A stretch of 64,000 bases of DNA from an uncultured Lachnospiraceae bacterium (lineage in GTDB: Bacteria; Bacillota; Clostridia; Lachnospirales; Lachnospiraceae): the NCBI GenBank assembly GCA_910587765.1, contig CAJUNR010000016.1, positions 25,928 through 89,927 on the forward strand, written 5' to 3'. Shown here piece after piece: positions 18,041-26,064 of this stretch. The notes below the pieces were generated by a model. That model was given only the letters and a program-made list of their open reading frames with translations, made no database searches and was not told the origin of the DNA. Both the position numbers and the translations under genes were made by a program. The first letter of the stretch is position 1. Every line of letters starts with the position of its first letter.

Positions 18041-18892
18041 TTATTTGTACCTGACTGCCTTGTATCCTCTGATACACTCGGTAATCGCGACTTCCGTCGG
18101 AATGCGCTCCGCGCTGGACGCGCCGACAAACCCGTCGATGTCCGTCGTCTTCGTCAGCAGATATTCCACATCCTCCGGAGTGGAAAGCGGTCCGCCGTGC
18201 GCGCACACGATCACGTCTTTTCGGATCGACTTTGCATAATCCGCCAGCTTCTGACAGCTCTGAACCGCCTGCTCCAGCGTCTGGGCCACGTTGTCGCCGA
18301 CTCCGATCATGCCGCCGTTTGTCCCTCCGCAGTGGATACACAGCACATCCGCGCCCGCATCCAGCATTTTCTCAATGTGCACTTCATTATAGACATACGG
18401 CGCCGTCAGGAAATCCATATCATGTGCCAGCCGGATCAGTTCCACCTCATTCTGGAACGCGTAGCCGACATTCTCAAGTTCTGCAAGAAAAGAATCATTA
18501 AAACATCCGGTACAGGGGAAATTCACGATTCCGGAATATCCCATCCGCTTCAGATCCTCAAGAAACAGATCGATAAACCGATAGGAATCATGCGCGAACA
18601 CCCCCGCAATCACCGGGGTATGCTTCACCAGCGGCAGCACCTCATATCCAAGCTCCACGATCATATCGTTCGCGTTGGAGTACGGAAACGCGCCGGACAC
18701 GGAAGCGCGCCCCTGCATCCGGAAGCGCCCGGTATTATAGCATACAATGAAGTCCGCCCCCCCTGCTTCCTCGCACTTTGCGCTCAAACCGACGCCCGCG
18801 CCGCACCCGATGATCGGAATCCCCTGCGCAATATTCTCCCGCATGGATCTGAGGATCTCCTCCCGCGGTACTGGTTTTTTACTGACTATCAT
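18041..18892 (-). CDS. PEP-hydrolase-like TIM-barrel protein
   Basis: The 283-residue protein belongs to the TIM-barrel family annotated as phosphoenolpyruvate hydrolase-like, the same domain found in the C-terminal half of Tm-1. Signatures are PIIGCGAGVGLSAKCEEAGGADF near residue 25, YNTGRFRMQGRASVSG, GFVGASSAERIPTE near the C-terminus and several ordered strands ending in Gly or His. It sits eight genes before the Tm-1-like gene in operon A. That co-occurrence supports a shared function, but the reaction is not established. Confidence 0.82.
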   Translation of the reverse strand: MIVSKKPVPREEILRSMRENIAQGIPIIGCGAGVGLSAKCEEAGGADFIVCYNTGRFRMQGRASVSGAFPYSNANDMIVELGYEVLPLVKHTPVIAGVFAHDSYRFIDLFLEDLKRMGYSGIVNFPCTGCFNDSFLAELENVGYAFQNEVELIRLAHDMDFLTAPYVYNEVHIEKMLDAGADVLCIHCGGTNGGMIGVGDNVAQTLEQAVQSCQKLADYAKSIRKDVIVCAHGGPLSTPEDVEYLLTKTTDIDGFVGASSAERIPTEVAITECIRGYKAVRYK

Positions 18893-18926
18893 CTCTTTCC
18901 TCCTTTTTCTTTATTCATCTATGTCT

Positions 18927-19208
18927 TCAGATTTCGTAGTCAATCTTGACCCCGTCCTCCTGAACAGACGCCATATAAGCGCGGATCTCCGCGTGATACG
19001 CGTTCTCCCCGAACGCAAGAAAATCCTCCCTGTTTTTGAACGACACGCATTCGCAGAGGTCATAGGAGTTCTCCGCCCCTTTGAAATCCAGGCCGACCTC
19101 GATGTGCGCAATCTCCGGAACCCGTTCCTTCAGCGTCAATAACTTTTCCGCCGCTTCCCGCCTTCTGGACGGATCCTTTAATTTGAATAAATAAACATGC
19201 CTGATCAT
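18927..19208 (-). CDS. Dabb-family stress-responsive small protein
   Basis: The 93-residue protein is a single alpha+beta barrel (Dabb) domain: MIRHVYLFKLKD at the start, LKERVPEIAHIEVGLDF in the middle and HAEIRAYMASVQEDGVKIDYEI at the end. Such dimeric barrels act as small isomerases, decarboxylases or stress proteins. It is the first gene of operon A, 25 bp after the palindrome that overlaps the promoter. AGGAGGG precedes the ATG. Confidence 0.82.
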   Translation of the reverse strand: MIRHVYLFKLKDPSRRREAAEKLLTLKERVPEIAHIEVGLDFKGAENSYDLCECVSFKNREDFLAFGENAYHAEIRAYMASVQEDGVKIDYEI

Positions 19209-19233
19209 TTTCCCTTTGTCATTTCCCTCCTTT

Positions 19234-19257
19234 TAGTTTTGTTAATTAACTTAACTA
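19234..19257. promoter_or_regulatory. Operator palindrome at operon A, probable ROK site
   Basis: A 24-bp palindrome has outer half-sites TAGTT and AACTA around a core GTTAATTAAC, with two mismatched bases on each side. It overlaps the -10 of the operon A promoter. A near copy is at 28056-28079 in front of operon B, and the ROK regulator gene lies between the operons. The AT-rich central palindrome resembles XylR/ROK operators in style. Confidence 0.7.
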
Positions 19258-19282
19258 TATTCTACTATAATTCCATTGTGAA
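19254..19282 (-). promoter_or_regulatory. Sigma-A promoter of operon A
   Basis: TTCACA (19282-19277) and TATAGT (19259-19254) on the minus strand have a 17-nt spacer. The -10 overlaps the operator, which predicts repression when the site is occupied. Confidence 0.7.
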
Positions 19283-19310
19283 TACTATGGTAAAAATACC
19301 TAAAATAATA

Positions 19311-19344
19311 GCCAGTATTTTGTGTATTACTCACAAAATACTGG
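19311..19344 (-). terminator. Terminator of the ROK regulator gene
   Basis: GCCAGTATTTTGTG and its complement (with one extra base) form a long stem with a short loop, followed on the minus strand by TATTATTTT. It lies 74 bp after the regulator's stop and upstream of the operon A promoter, insulating the two units. Confidence 0.75.
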
Positions 19345-19417
19345 CCGATTTTCTCAAATAAATCCAATATGCATACGGACACGTCCGCCTGGCCCGCCGC
19401 CCGCGGGAACCGATTCG

Positions 19418-20650
19418 TCATTCCTTTCCGATCTGGATATGTTTCAGGCACCTGTTTGTCACAAATTCGCCGATCCCTTTCATAATCTGCTCCTGTCTGG
19501 AAATGGAGGCGTCATAATCGAAGACAATCTCCGGACGCATATCTTCCGGTATCCCCTGACAGGAACTCTCCCCCAGCACATCCAGAATCCGCGGATGGCG
19601 CGGAAGATCGCCGCCGAGAATGATCTTGTCCGGATTGGCAAAACAGATGTAATGGGACAGAAGCTTTCCCAGCTCTGTGCACGCATGATCAAATACGGAA
19701 AGCGCCAGCGGATCCTCCTGATGATACGCTTCGAGGACATCCTCCACCGTTATCGTCTCCATATGATTCAGAACCGAATCCGGACAGCGTTCCCGTCTCT
19801 GCTTCACCGTCTCCACAATTCCGTCGTTGGAGAGAATATCATCCAGTCTGACCGGACGTCCGTCCGCATCCTCCCCGATCCTGCAAAGGCCGATGGAACC
19901 GGCGCGGCCTTTTGTCCCGGTAAGAAGGAGGTGCCGGTTCACCTGAAAGACCGATGTGATGACATTATCTACATAGACATAAATATAGGACTGCGTATTC
20001 AGGTTTTCCTCGTTTTTATAACGCCAGTCATGCACCGCGTACAAAAGCGCCTGTTCAATCCACACCGGCTTGTCGTATTTCTTTTCCACCTCCGCCTTGA
20101 GATTAAAGGCATCCGGATTTCCGTCATAGTTCAGATAGTTTTCCGAAAAGATACCGTCATAGCCGATGCCGATGGCAATGATCTTCTCCGTAGGCATCGT
20201 CTGCAGCAGGCCGTCCACCAGCTCGATCATCCCTTCATAAGCCTCGCGGCTTTCGATTCTGTGATCGTACTCTTTTTTCACTTTGCTGATGCAGTCGGAA
20301 GTGATATCGTAGACCGCGACTTCCACAAATCTGGAATTCAGATAAACGCAGAGAACAAAAAAATTATTGGGAGTCAGACTGACCCCTTTGATCTTTCTTC
20401 CCGTCTCGCTTGTGACCGTCCCTCCGTCCTGCACCAGCCCTACCCGGATAAATTCATTCACATTGATCGTTATCGTCGCTTTCTTCAAACCTGTCAGTCT
20501 GGCCAGGTCTACTCTGGAGATCACTTTATTATCCCTTATGAGCTGCAGCAGAACCGCCCGGTTCCGCTGCTGAATCGTCGACGAGTTGATGCCAAGCGCT
20601 TTGATTCCGGATGTCAGCGCAAAGCTCATCCTGTTGTTTCCCTCTGGCAT
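19418..20650 (-). CDS. ROK-family transcriptional regulator
   Basis: The product (410 residues from MPEGNNRMSFAL) has an N-terminal winged helix (RAVLLQLIRDNKVISRVDLARLTGL, then KATITINVNEFIRVGLV) and a ROK fold (IIAIGIGYDGIF, TGTKGRAGSIGLCRIG, KIILGGDLPRHP). The zinc-binding Cys-rich loop and the kinase-type catalytic motif are not evident, so it is a regulator, not a sugar kinase. The ATG at 20650 follows GGAGAGG. It lies between operons A and B, both carrying the same palindrome, and is the natural candidate to bind it. Ligand unknown, perhaps the pathway substrate. Confidence 0.88.
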   Translation of the reverse strand: MPEGNNRMSFALTSGIKALGINSSTIQQRNRAVLLQLIRDNKVISRVDLARLTGLKKATITINVNEFIRVGLVQDGGTVTSETGRKIKGVSLTPNNFFVLCVYLNSRFVEVAVYDITSDCISKVKKEYDHRIESREAYEGMIELVDGLLQTMPTEKIIAIGIGYDGIFSENYLNYDGNPDAFNLKAEVEKKYDKPVWIEQALLYAVHDWRYKNEENLNTQSYIYVYVDNVITSVFQVNRHLLLTGTKGRAGSIGLCRIGEDADGRPVRLDDILSNDGIVETVKQRRERCPDSVLNHMETITVEDVLEAYHQEDPLALSVFDHACTELGKLLSHYICFANPDKIILGGDLPRHPRILDVLGESSCQGIPEDMRPEIVFDYDASISRQEQIMKGIGEFVTNRCLKHIQIGKE

Positions 20651-20695
20651 AAAAACCTCTCCGTTTTCCGTAGATATTAAGATTTCACATGTATC

Positions 20696-20724
20696 AGTGT
20701 ACAATACTTATCCGTTTTTTTCAA
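20696..20724 (-). promoter_or_regulatory. Sigma-A promoter of the ROK regulator gene
   Basis: TTGAAA (20724-20719) and TACACT (20701-20696) are 17 nt apart on the minus strand, about 40 bp before the chosen ATG. The ROK gene is therefore probably a separate unit downstream of operon B. Confidence 0.65.
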
Positions 20725-20773
20725 CTTTATCCGCAAGAATCCCGCCGGAGGAAACAATGGTCATACCACCTTG

Positions 20774-21667
20774 TCATCGGACAACTTTCGCCAGTGCGAT
20801 CGAAGCCAGCTTGCTCTCCGGGGAGTCGGAGCGGGACACCAGAATGATCGGCACTTTGGCGCCGACGACGACCCCGGCGTCCTCGGCACCCGCAAAATAC
20901 AAAAGCGCCTTGCCGATTCCGTTCCCGACCTCATAGGTGGGAACCAGCAGCAGATCCGCCTCCCCCGCCCCGGGCGCCCTGTAACTCTTGTGCCGGCAGG
21001 AATCCCTGGAGACAGCCAGATCCAGTCCTACAGGACCATACACCGTCATATGGTACTCGTCCCATCGGGCCGACCGAGACAGCCGGACGGCGTCGGTCAT
21101 GGAGACAACTTTCGGATCGACGGTCTCCGCACCGCAGACACAGGCGGCGTAAATCCGCTCATAGCCAAGGCTTCGCAGCACAGCCGCGGCATTTTCCAGA
21201 ATCGCTTCCTTCTGTTCATAGTCCGGGAAGGTATTGATTCCGCCGTCCGTGAGAAACAACAGTTTTTTGCAGGCGGGGACTTCAAACGCCATTATATGGG
21301 ACAGCAGACGGCCCGTCCTCAGTCCCCTCTCCTTATCGAGCACCGCGCGCATCAGATCCGCCGTCGGCAGCATTCCTTTCATCAGAAAATCAGCCGCGCC
21401 GTTTCGGATCTCGGCAACTGCTTTTTCGGCGCAGTCCCGGTCGGTGTCCGCTTCCGTCATCCTGTAATCCGCGGGATCTTCCCCCAGTTCTTTTAAAAAT
21501 CCCGCAATTTCCGAAACATGCCCCACCAGAACGGCGTCCGCGATCCCTTCTCTGCGCGCCGCCGCAGCCGCTTCCACCACGCCCCGGTCATGCGCGGCTG
21601 CAACCGACACGATTCCTCCGGGCGTTCTCTTCGCCAGTCCCGTAAGTTCCTGTAAAGAAGTGATCAT
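20774..21667 (-). CDS. ptb: Phosphate acyltransferase, phosphate butyryltransferase type
   Basis: The 297-residue protein exchanges CoA for phosphate on a short acyl-CoA. Family signatures are VSVAAAHDRGVVEAA at the N-terminus, ADFLMKGMLPTADLMRAVLD near residue 93, and VPTYEVGNGIGKALLYFAGAE near 240. Its gene overlaps the kinase gene by four bases, a classic Ptb/Buk arrangement. In operon B it follows a 2-oxoacid:ferredoxin oxidoreductase, so its acyl-CoA probably comes from that enzyme. Butyryl, isobutyryl, isovaleryl or propionyl groups are all possible. Confidence 0.9.
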   Translation of the reverse strand: MITSLQELTGLAKRTPGGIVSVAAAHDRGVVEAAAAARREGIADAVLVGHVSEIAGFLKELGEDPADYRMTEADTDRDCAEKAVAEIRNGAADFLMKGMLPTADLMRAVLDKERGLRTGRLLSHIMAFEVPACKKLLFLTDGGINTFPDYEQKEAILENAAAVLRSLGYERIYAACVCGAETVDPKVVSMTDAVRLSRSARWDEYHMTVYGPVGLDLAVSRDSCRHKSYRAPGAGEADLLLVPTYEVGNGIGKALLYFAGAEDAGVVVGAKVPIILVSRSDSPESKLASIALAKVVR

Positions 21668-22731
21668 CCTGCACCTCCGCTCTCATATTTTCCGGCCGGC
21701 TCTCCTCTGAGCACTCTCAACGCCCCTTGCGCCAGCGCCTTCATCTCCTCTTCCCCGGGAATGCGGATTACCGGGGCCAAAGCTCCCACATAAGAAGAAA
21801 GTTCTTCACAGAAGCGGTCGGAATACGCGATCCCGCCGGTATAAACTACCGCGTCGACGTCAAAGCGCAGCGCCGCCGCCATCGCCCCGATATCTTTGGC
21901 GATCTGATAGGCAAAAGCGTTCCAGATCTTCGTATACTCCCTGTTTCCCTCACAGACTTTCTGTTCGATGCTCCTGAAGTCCCGCACGCCGAGATAAGAG
22001 TAGATTCCCCCCTGATGAAAGAGCAGTTGTTCTACCTCCTCCCTCGGTCTCTCATAACACATCTGAATCACGTCCGCCGTCGGAATACTGCCGCATCGGT
22101 CCATTCCCATGGCGCCCTCATTTTTGATATTATAGACGTCTGCGGCCCGGCCTTTTTCGTGCGCCGCGACCGACACCCCGCCGCCCATATGAGCGATTAC
22201 AAGATTCGCCTCTTCATAACGTTTGCCCAGAAGAGACGCTGCTTTTCGGGCCACGCTTTTATGATTCAGCGCATGGAAGAAGCTCTCTCTTTCCATCCCG
22301 GCATAACCGGAGATCCGCGCCACATCCGAAAGTTCGTCCGTGACGACCGGATCCAGAAAATAGGCTTTCATGCCCGTTCCCCGGCTGATCTGACCGGCGA
22401 TAAACGGCCCCGCGTTGCATGCGTGCTCCCCGTTGATCCCCGATGAAATATCATCCAGCACCTGCTGATTGATTTCATAGGTTCCGGACGGAATGTGCCT
22501 GCAAAGGCCGCCTCTGGAGCAGACGGCGGAAAAATCCTCAAGGCGGTAACCCGACTGCGCCAGCACCTTTTTGATCACATTTTTCCTGAAATCCACCTGA
22601 TCCAGAGACCTTTGAAACCCCTTCAATTCCTCTTCCCGGTGCCTGACGGTTTCGCAAAATTCCTCCCTGTCTTCTTCAAACACGGCAATTTTGGTCGAAG
22701 TCGACCCCGGATTGATCACTAATATCTTCAT
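21664..22731 (-). CDS. buk: Butyrate kinase / branched-chain fatty acid kinase
   Basis: The protein (355 residues from MKILVINPGSTSTKIAVFE) is an ASKHA-fold acyl kinase making ATP from acyl phosphate. ANLVIAHMGGGVSVAAHEKGRAADV lies near residue 180, GAMGMDRCGSIPTAD follows, and VYTGGIAYSDRF is near 295. The ATG at 22731 follows a GGTGAAGGG ribosome site; the longer frame would overlap the preceding gene. With ptb it completes substrate-level phosphorylation at the end of operon B. Confidence 0.92.
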   Translation of the reverse strand: MKILVINPGSTSTKIAVFEEDREEFCETVRHREEELKGFQRSLDQVDFRKNVIKKVLAQSGYRLEDFSAVCSRGGLCRHIPSGTYEINQQVLDDISSGINGEHACNAGPFIAGQISRGTGMKAYFLDPVVTDELSDVARISGYAGMERESFFHALNHKSVARKAASLLGKRYEEANLVIAHMGGGVSVAAHEKGRAADVYNIKNEGAMGMDRCGSIPTADVIQMCYERPREEVEQLLFHQGGIYSYLGVRDFRSIEQKVCEGNREYTKIWNAFAYQIAKDIGAMAAALRFDVDAVVYTGGIAYSDRFCEELSSYVGALAPVIRIPGEEEMKALAQGALRVLRGEPAGKYESGGAG

Positions 22732-22738
22732 TTTCCCT

Positions 22739-23293
22739 TCACCGCTTTTCCCTGGCTTTCTCTCCAAGTTCCAGACCCGTCCGAAACGCTTTCTCATTCA
22801 GCGGAATCATCCGGGGCTTCTTTCCCAGCTCGCCGATCATCGTATCATGAACCGTCCCGGCCGGCACTGCTTCCGTAAAACCGACGTACGCGCCCAGCAT
22901 GATTACATTCAATACCCTGGGGTCGCCCAGGCGGATGGCCAGTTCCGTAACCGGTACCTCAATGATCGTAAGATCTCCGCGCTCCCCGGGCCTGGTTACG
23001 AGAGAACTGTTTGTGAACAGCAGGCCGCCTTTTTTTAATTTATGCAGAAAGCGGACTCTCGACGGCTCGTTCAGCACAATCAGTTCATCCACCGCATCCC
23101 CCAGCGGATCTCCGATCTCTTCATCGGAAATCACCACGTAACAATTGGCCGTACCGCCTCTTTGTTCTGCTCCGTAAGACGGAAAAAAGGTCACGTTTTT
23201 GCCTGTAAGCCGGCAGGCGCTGTATGCAAGCAGTTTTCCCGTCAGCATTACGCCCTGTCCTCCGAACCCGGCGATCATCAAATTTCTCTCCAT
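22739..23293 (-). CDS. 2-oxoacid:ferredoxin oxidoreductase, gamma subunit
   Basis: The 184-residue subunit shows NLMIAGFGGQGVMLTGKLLA at residues 4-23, the gamma-domain signature, then FFPSYGAEQRGGTANC and VLNVIMLGAYVGF. It is the last of four subunit genes (delta, alpha, beta, gamma) spaced 11 bp apart. The complex decarboxylates a 2-oxoacid oxidatively, passing electrons to ferredoxin and forming acyl-CoA. Both the KOR (2-oxoglutarate) and VOR (branched-chain) types have this four-subunit layout; the Ptb/Buk pair beside it favours VOR-like or another short-chain substrate. Confidence 0.9.
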   Translation of the reverse strand: MERNLMIAGFGGQGVMLTGKLLAYSACRLTGKNVTFFPSYGAEQRGGTANCYVVISDEEIGDPLGDAVDELIVLNEPSRVRFLHKLKKGGLLFTNSSLVTRPGERGDLTIIEVPVTELAIRLGDPRVLNVIMLGAYVGFTEAVPAGTVHDTMIGELGKKPRMIPLNEKAFRTGLELGEKAREKR

Positions 23294-23304
23294 GAACTGC
23301 CTCC

Positions 23305-24045
23305 TTATGTCCTGTCTCTGATCACTCCCAGCGGAAACTCGGCCAGCATCTTTTCTTCCAGAAAGTCCAGCGCCTCCAGCGGGCTTAACCCCCAGTTCGT
23401 CGGACAGCTTGTGACAATCTCGACCATCGAAAACCCCCGGCCTTCCATCTGGCAGGCAAACGCCTTCCGGATGGCCGCTCTTGTCCGGCGTACATTCGCC
23501 GGGCGGTTGCAGCTCGTTCTTTCGAGATACGCCGGCGCTTTCAACTGATCGAGAATCTCACACATATGCATCGGGTATCCGTGTTCTTCCACCTTCCTCC
23601 CCTCCGGCGCGGTCGTCGCTTTCATACCGGGAAGCGTCGTCGGCGCCATCTGGCCGCCCGTCATTCCATAGATACCGTTATTCACAAAAATCACGGAAAT
23701 ATTTTCCCCTCTGTTCGCTGCGGACATAGTCTCCGCCAGCCCGATGGACGCCAGATCCCCGTCGCCCTGATACGTATAGACCAGCCTGTCCGGCGCCGCC
23801 CTCTTCACTCCCGTCGCCACCGCGCAGGCCCGCCCATGCGGGGAAGTCGTACAGTCATAAGTGACGTATTCCATTGCCAGACCGCAGCATCCCACCCCCT
23901 GGACCGTAATCGTCCGCTCAAGCAGCTCCATCTCCTCCAGGACTTCGCCGATCAGCTTAAAGATGGTTCCATGCATACAGCCCGGACAGAAACCGGATAC
24001 CATGTCTCTCTCAATCCCCTTTGTACGTGAATAGACTTTCTCCAT
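23305..24045 (-). CDS. 2-oxoacid:ferredoxin oxidoreductase, beta subunit (TPP)
   Basis: The product (246 residues from MEKVYSRTKGIERD) carries the thiamine diphosphate site: FCPGCMHGTIF near residue 17, CATGVKRAAPDRLVYTYQGDGDLASIG near 75-100 with the Mg/TPP GDGD motif, and NNGIYGMTGGQMAPTT near 125. The ATG at 24045 follows GACAGGAGGG. A longer start at 24060 would overlap the alpha gene. It pairs with the alpha subunit just upstream to form the catalytic core. Confidence 0.93.
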   Translation of the reverse strand: MEKVYSRTKGIERDMVSGFCPGCMHGTIFKLIGEVLEEMELLERTITVQGVGCCGLAMEYVTYDCTTSPHGRACAVATGVKRAAPDRLVYTYQGDGDLASIGLAETMSAANRGENISVIFVNNGIYGMTGGQMAPTTLPGMKATTAPEGRKVEEHGYPMHMCEILDQLKAPAYLERTSCNRPANVRRTRAAIRKAFACQMEGRGFSMVEIVTSCPTNWGLSPLEALDFLEEKMLAEFPLGVIRDRT

Positions 24046-24056
24046 CTTCCCTCCTG

Positions 24057-25124
24057 TCATCTGCCGCAGGCAGACCTGAAATGATTTATTATGTACTCAA
24101 ATCCTATGATCTCTCCGCCGGAACGCAGACAGGTGTCGACTCTGCACCGCCCGGAAACGGCAAGTTCCACGTCATACAAAAGCTGTGCAGGAATCGACAT
24201 CTCCACATCCAGTATCCCTTTGACTTTTGAATAATCCAGCCGGTCAAACGCCTGATAAGGAAACGGCGAGACCGTCTTTGGCCGGATCATGCCGACTTTC
24301 CAGCCCTCTTCCCTGAGTTTCCGAATCGACGACCGGGCGACCCGGGCAGAGGTTCCGTAGGCGGTGAGAACGTATTCCGCGTCTTCCAGCAGATATTCTT
24401 CTACCTGCACGTCCTTTTCCCACGTCTCGTACATGGCCGCATTCGCCCTGCAGCGCTCTTCCTGACCGGCCCATCCGCCCGGAAGAATCAGCTTCTTCTC
24501 CTCCCTGCGGTGGCCGGCCAGCGCCCAGGACGAGCATTGCCTCTTCAGCTCCGCCAGTTCTTCCTCACTTTTCATCTCCGGCAGCACCACCGGCTCCATA
24601 ATGGTTCCCAAAACGCCGTCGGCGAGAATCAGCACCGGATTGCGGTCTCTCTGTGCGTAGTCAAACGCCGCATACGTCATGTCGGCCGCCTCCTGCACCG
24701 TGGACGGGGCAAATACCATCATCCGGAACCCGCCGTTTCCGCTCGCCTTCGTGGCCTGCAGGTAATCCTGCTGAGCCGGCTGAATGGCGCCGATGCCGGG
24801 ACCGCCCCGCTGGACATTACAGTATACCATCGGAATCCGCGCGGACGCGCAGAAAGAAATCCCCTCGCTCTTTAAACTGATCCCGCAGCTCGAAGAGGAG
24901 GTCATGGCCCTGGTTCCGGTCTGCGCGGCTCCGTAGACCATATTGACCGACGCGATCTCGCTCTCCCCCTGGATAAACTGACCGCCCACTTCCGGAAGAC
25001 GTCTGGCAAAATATTCCGGTATTTCATTCTGCGGAGTGATCGGATATCCGGCAAAGAACCGGCAGCCTGCCCGCACCGCCGCTTCGGCGATGGCTTCGCA
25101 GCCTTTCATAAATTTCTTTTCCAT
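24057..25124 (-). CDS. 2-oxoacid:ferredoxin oxidoreductase, alpha subunit
   Basis: The product (355 residues from MEKKFMKGCEAIAEAA) has the pyrimidine-binding domain: GCRFFAGYPITPQNEIPEYFARRLPE (start of the domain near residue 18), FIQGESEIASVNMVYGAAQTGTRAMTSSSSCG, with the Thr-Ser region contacting TPP, and a C-terminal transketolase-like domain (ILDVEMSIPAQLLYDVELAV). AAGGAGGAG precedes the ATG at 25124; the upstream extension to 25280 crosses the ferredoxin gene in another frame and is rejected. Confidence 0.93.
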   Translation of the reverse strand: MEKKFMKGCEAIAEAAVRAGCRFFAGYPITPQNEIPEYFARRLPEVGGQFIQGESEIASVNMVYGAAQTGTRAMTSSSSCGISLKSEGISFCASARIPMVYCNVQRGGPGIGAIQPAQQDYLQATKASGNGGFRMMVFAPSTVQEAADMTYAAFDYAQRDRNPVLILADGVLGTIMEPVVLPEMKSEEELAELKRQCSSWALAGHRREEKKLILPGGWAGQEERCRANAAMYETWEKDVQVEEYLLEDAEYVLTAYGTSARVARSSIRKLREEGWKVGMIRPKTVSPFPYQAFDRLDYSKVKGILDVEMSIPAQLLYDVELAVSGRCRVDTCLRSGGEIIGFEYIINHFRSACGR

Positions 25125-25135
25125 CTTTCTCCTCC

Positions 25136-25339
25136 TTATCTCCAGACTTCGATCGCCGCATCCGGACAGACAAGCCCGCAGACCGCGCATCCGACGCAGT
25201 TGTCCTCCTGTTTCACATACACGTACTGATAGCCCTTCTGATTGACTCTGCTGCCAACGGCCAGCACTTCCCCCGGACAAAATCGGACGCAGTATCCGCA
25301 GCTTTTACAGCTCTCCGCCCTGATCTCAACTTTTGACAT
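25136..25339 (-). CDS. 2-oxoacid:ferredoxin oxidoreductase, delta subunit (2x4Fe-4S)
   Basis: The 67-residue ferredoxin-like subunit carries two cluster motifs, CKSCGYCVRFCP near residues 10-21 and CVGCAVCGLVCP near 45-56, passing electrons from TPP to external ferredoxin. I choose the ATG at 25339 (MSKVEIRAES), preceded by GGGGCAGGG. It leads the four-subunit block. Confidence 0.92.
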   Translation of the reverse strand: MSKVEIRAESCKSCGYCVRFCPGEVLAVGSRVNQKGYQYVYVKQEDNCVGCAVCGLVCPDAAIEVWR

Positions 25340-25356
25340 TGCCCTGCCCCGCCTTT

Positions 25357-26061
25357 CTATCGTTCTCTCTCTTCTTCCCATGGATAGAGGATACTCCGGT
25401 GAATGCGCACCAGCGGCAGCGCGGTCCTGCTTTCCGCTTCTTCCCACAGAAAATCCGGAACACACGCAAATTCAACGGAAGCGTATCCGTCTGTCATCTC
25501 TCTGGTTTTCTCCAGCCCGTCCGCATATTCTTCGGCGGTCATATCTGCGCCAAGATACGGATTCGCCGCCACATGGATACAACGAAGCCTCGCGCTCCGA
25601 AGCAGACGGGTGAGGGTATCCTGAATCAGGAACGCGCTGCCGCCAAACGCTCTGTAAGGGTTGATCACATAGATCACTGCCGCGTCACGGTCCGCATAAT
25701 ACGCGGAAAACCCGCCGACCATCCTCGCGGCCTGCTCTCCTCCGCCCACATCCAGGATCGTATAAGCATCCGGATCCTTCAGGGCAGGTTCGACTCCTCC
25801 GACGAGTACCGGAGCGTCCAGGTACTGCTCCTGCGCATGCACGGCAATCCCGGCGTCTTCCAGACGCCTTCTCTGATCGCGCATCCGAAAGAGCGGTTTG
25901 CTCTGATCCATATCAAAGACCTGGACCGCCTGACCCGCAGCCGCAAGGGAAAGCGCGGTCTGAAGCGCCAGCTCGCTCTTTCCGCTTCCCGTCTCCCCGA
26001 TGAACATCAGCTTATGACGGCCCTTTACCCAATCCGTACCTGACAAAAAATCCGCCGCCAT
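25357..26061 (-). CDS. P-loop NTPase of unknown function in the oxidoreductase operon
   Basis: The 234-residue soluble protein has a Walker A motif GETGSGKSE at about residues 22-30, a likely Walker B/switch region TILDVGGGEQAAR near 100, and VIYVINPYRAFGGSAF near 130. It resembles SIMIBI-class ATPases such as CooC/MinD relatives in layout, but I do not recognise the family. It starts 4 bp after the dehydrogenase gene and ends 17 bp before the ferredoxin subunit gene. A maturation or cofactor-loading role for the oxidoreductase is possible but only inferred. Confidence 0.7.
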   Translation of the reverse strand: MAADFLSGTDWVKGRHKLMFIGETGSGKSELALQTALSLAAAGQAVQVFDMDQSKPLFRMRDQRRRLEDAGIAVHAQEQYLDAPVLVGGVEPALKDPDAYTILDVGGGEQAARMVGGFSAYYADRDAAVIYVINPYRAFGGSAFLIQDTLTRLLRSARLRCIHVAANPYLGADMTAEEYADGLEKTREMTDGYASVEFACVPDFLWEEAESRTALPLVRIHRSILYPWEEERER

Positions 26062-26064
26062 CCG

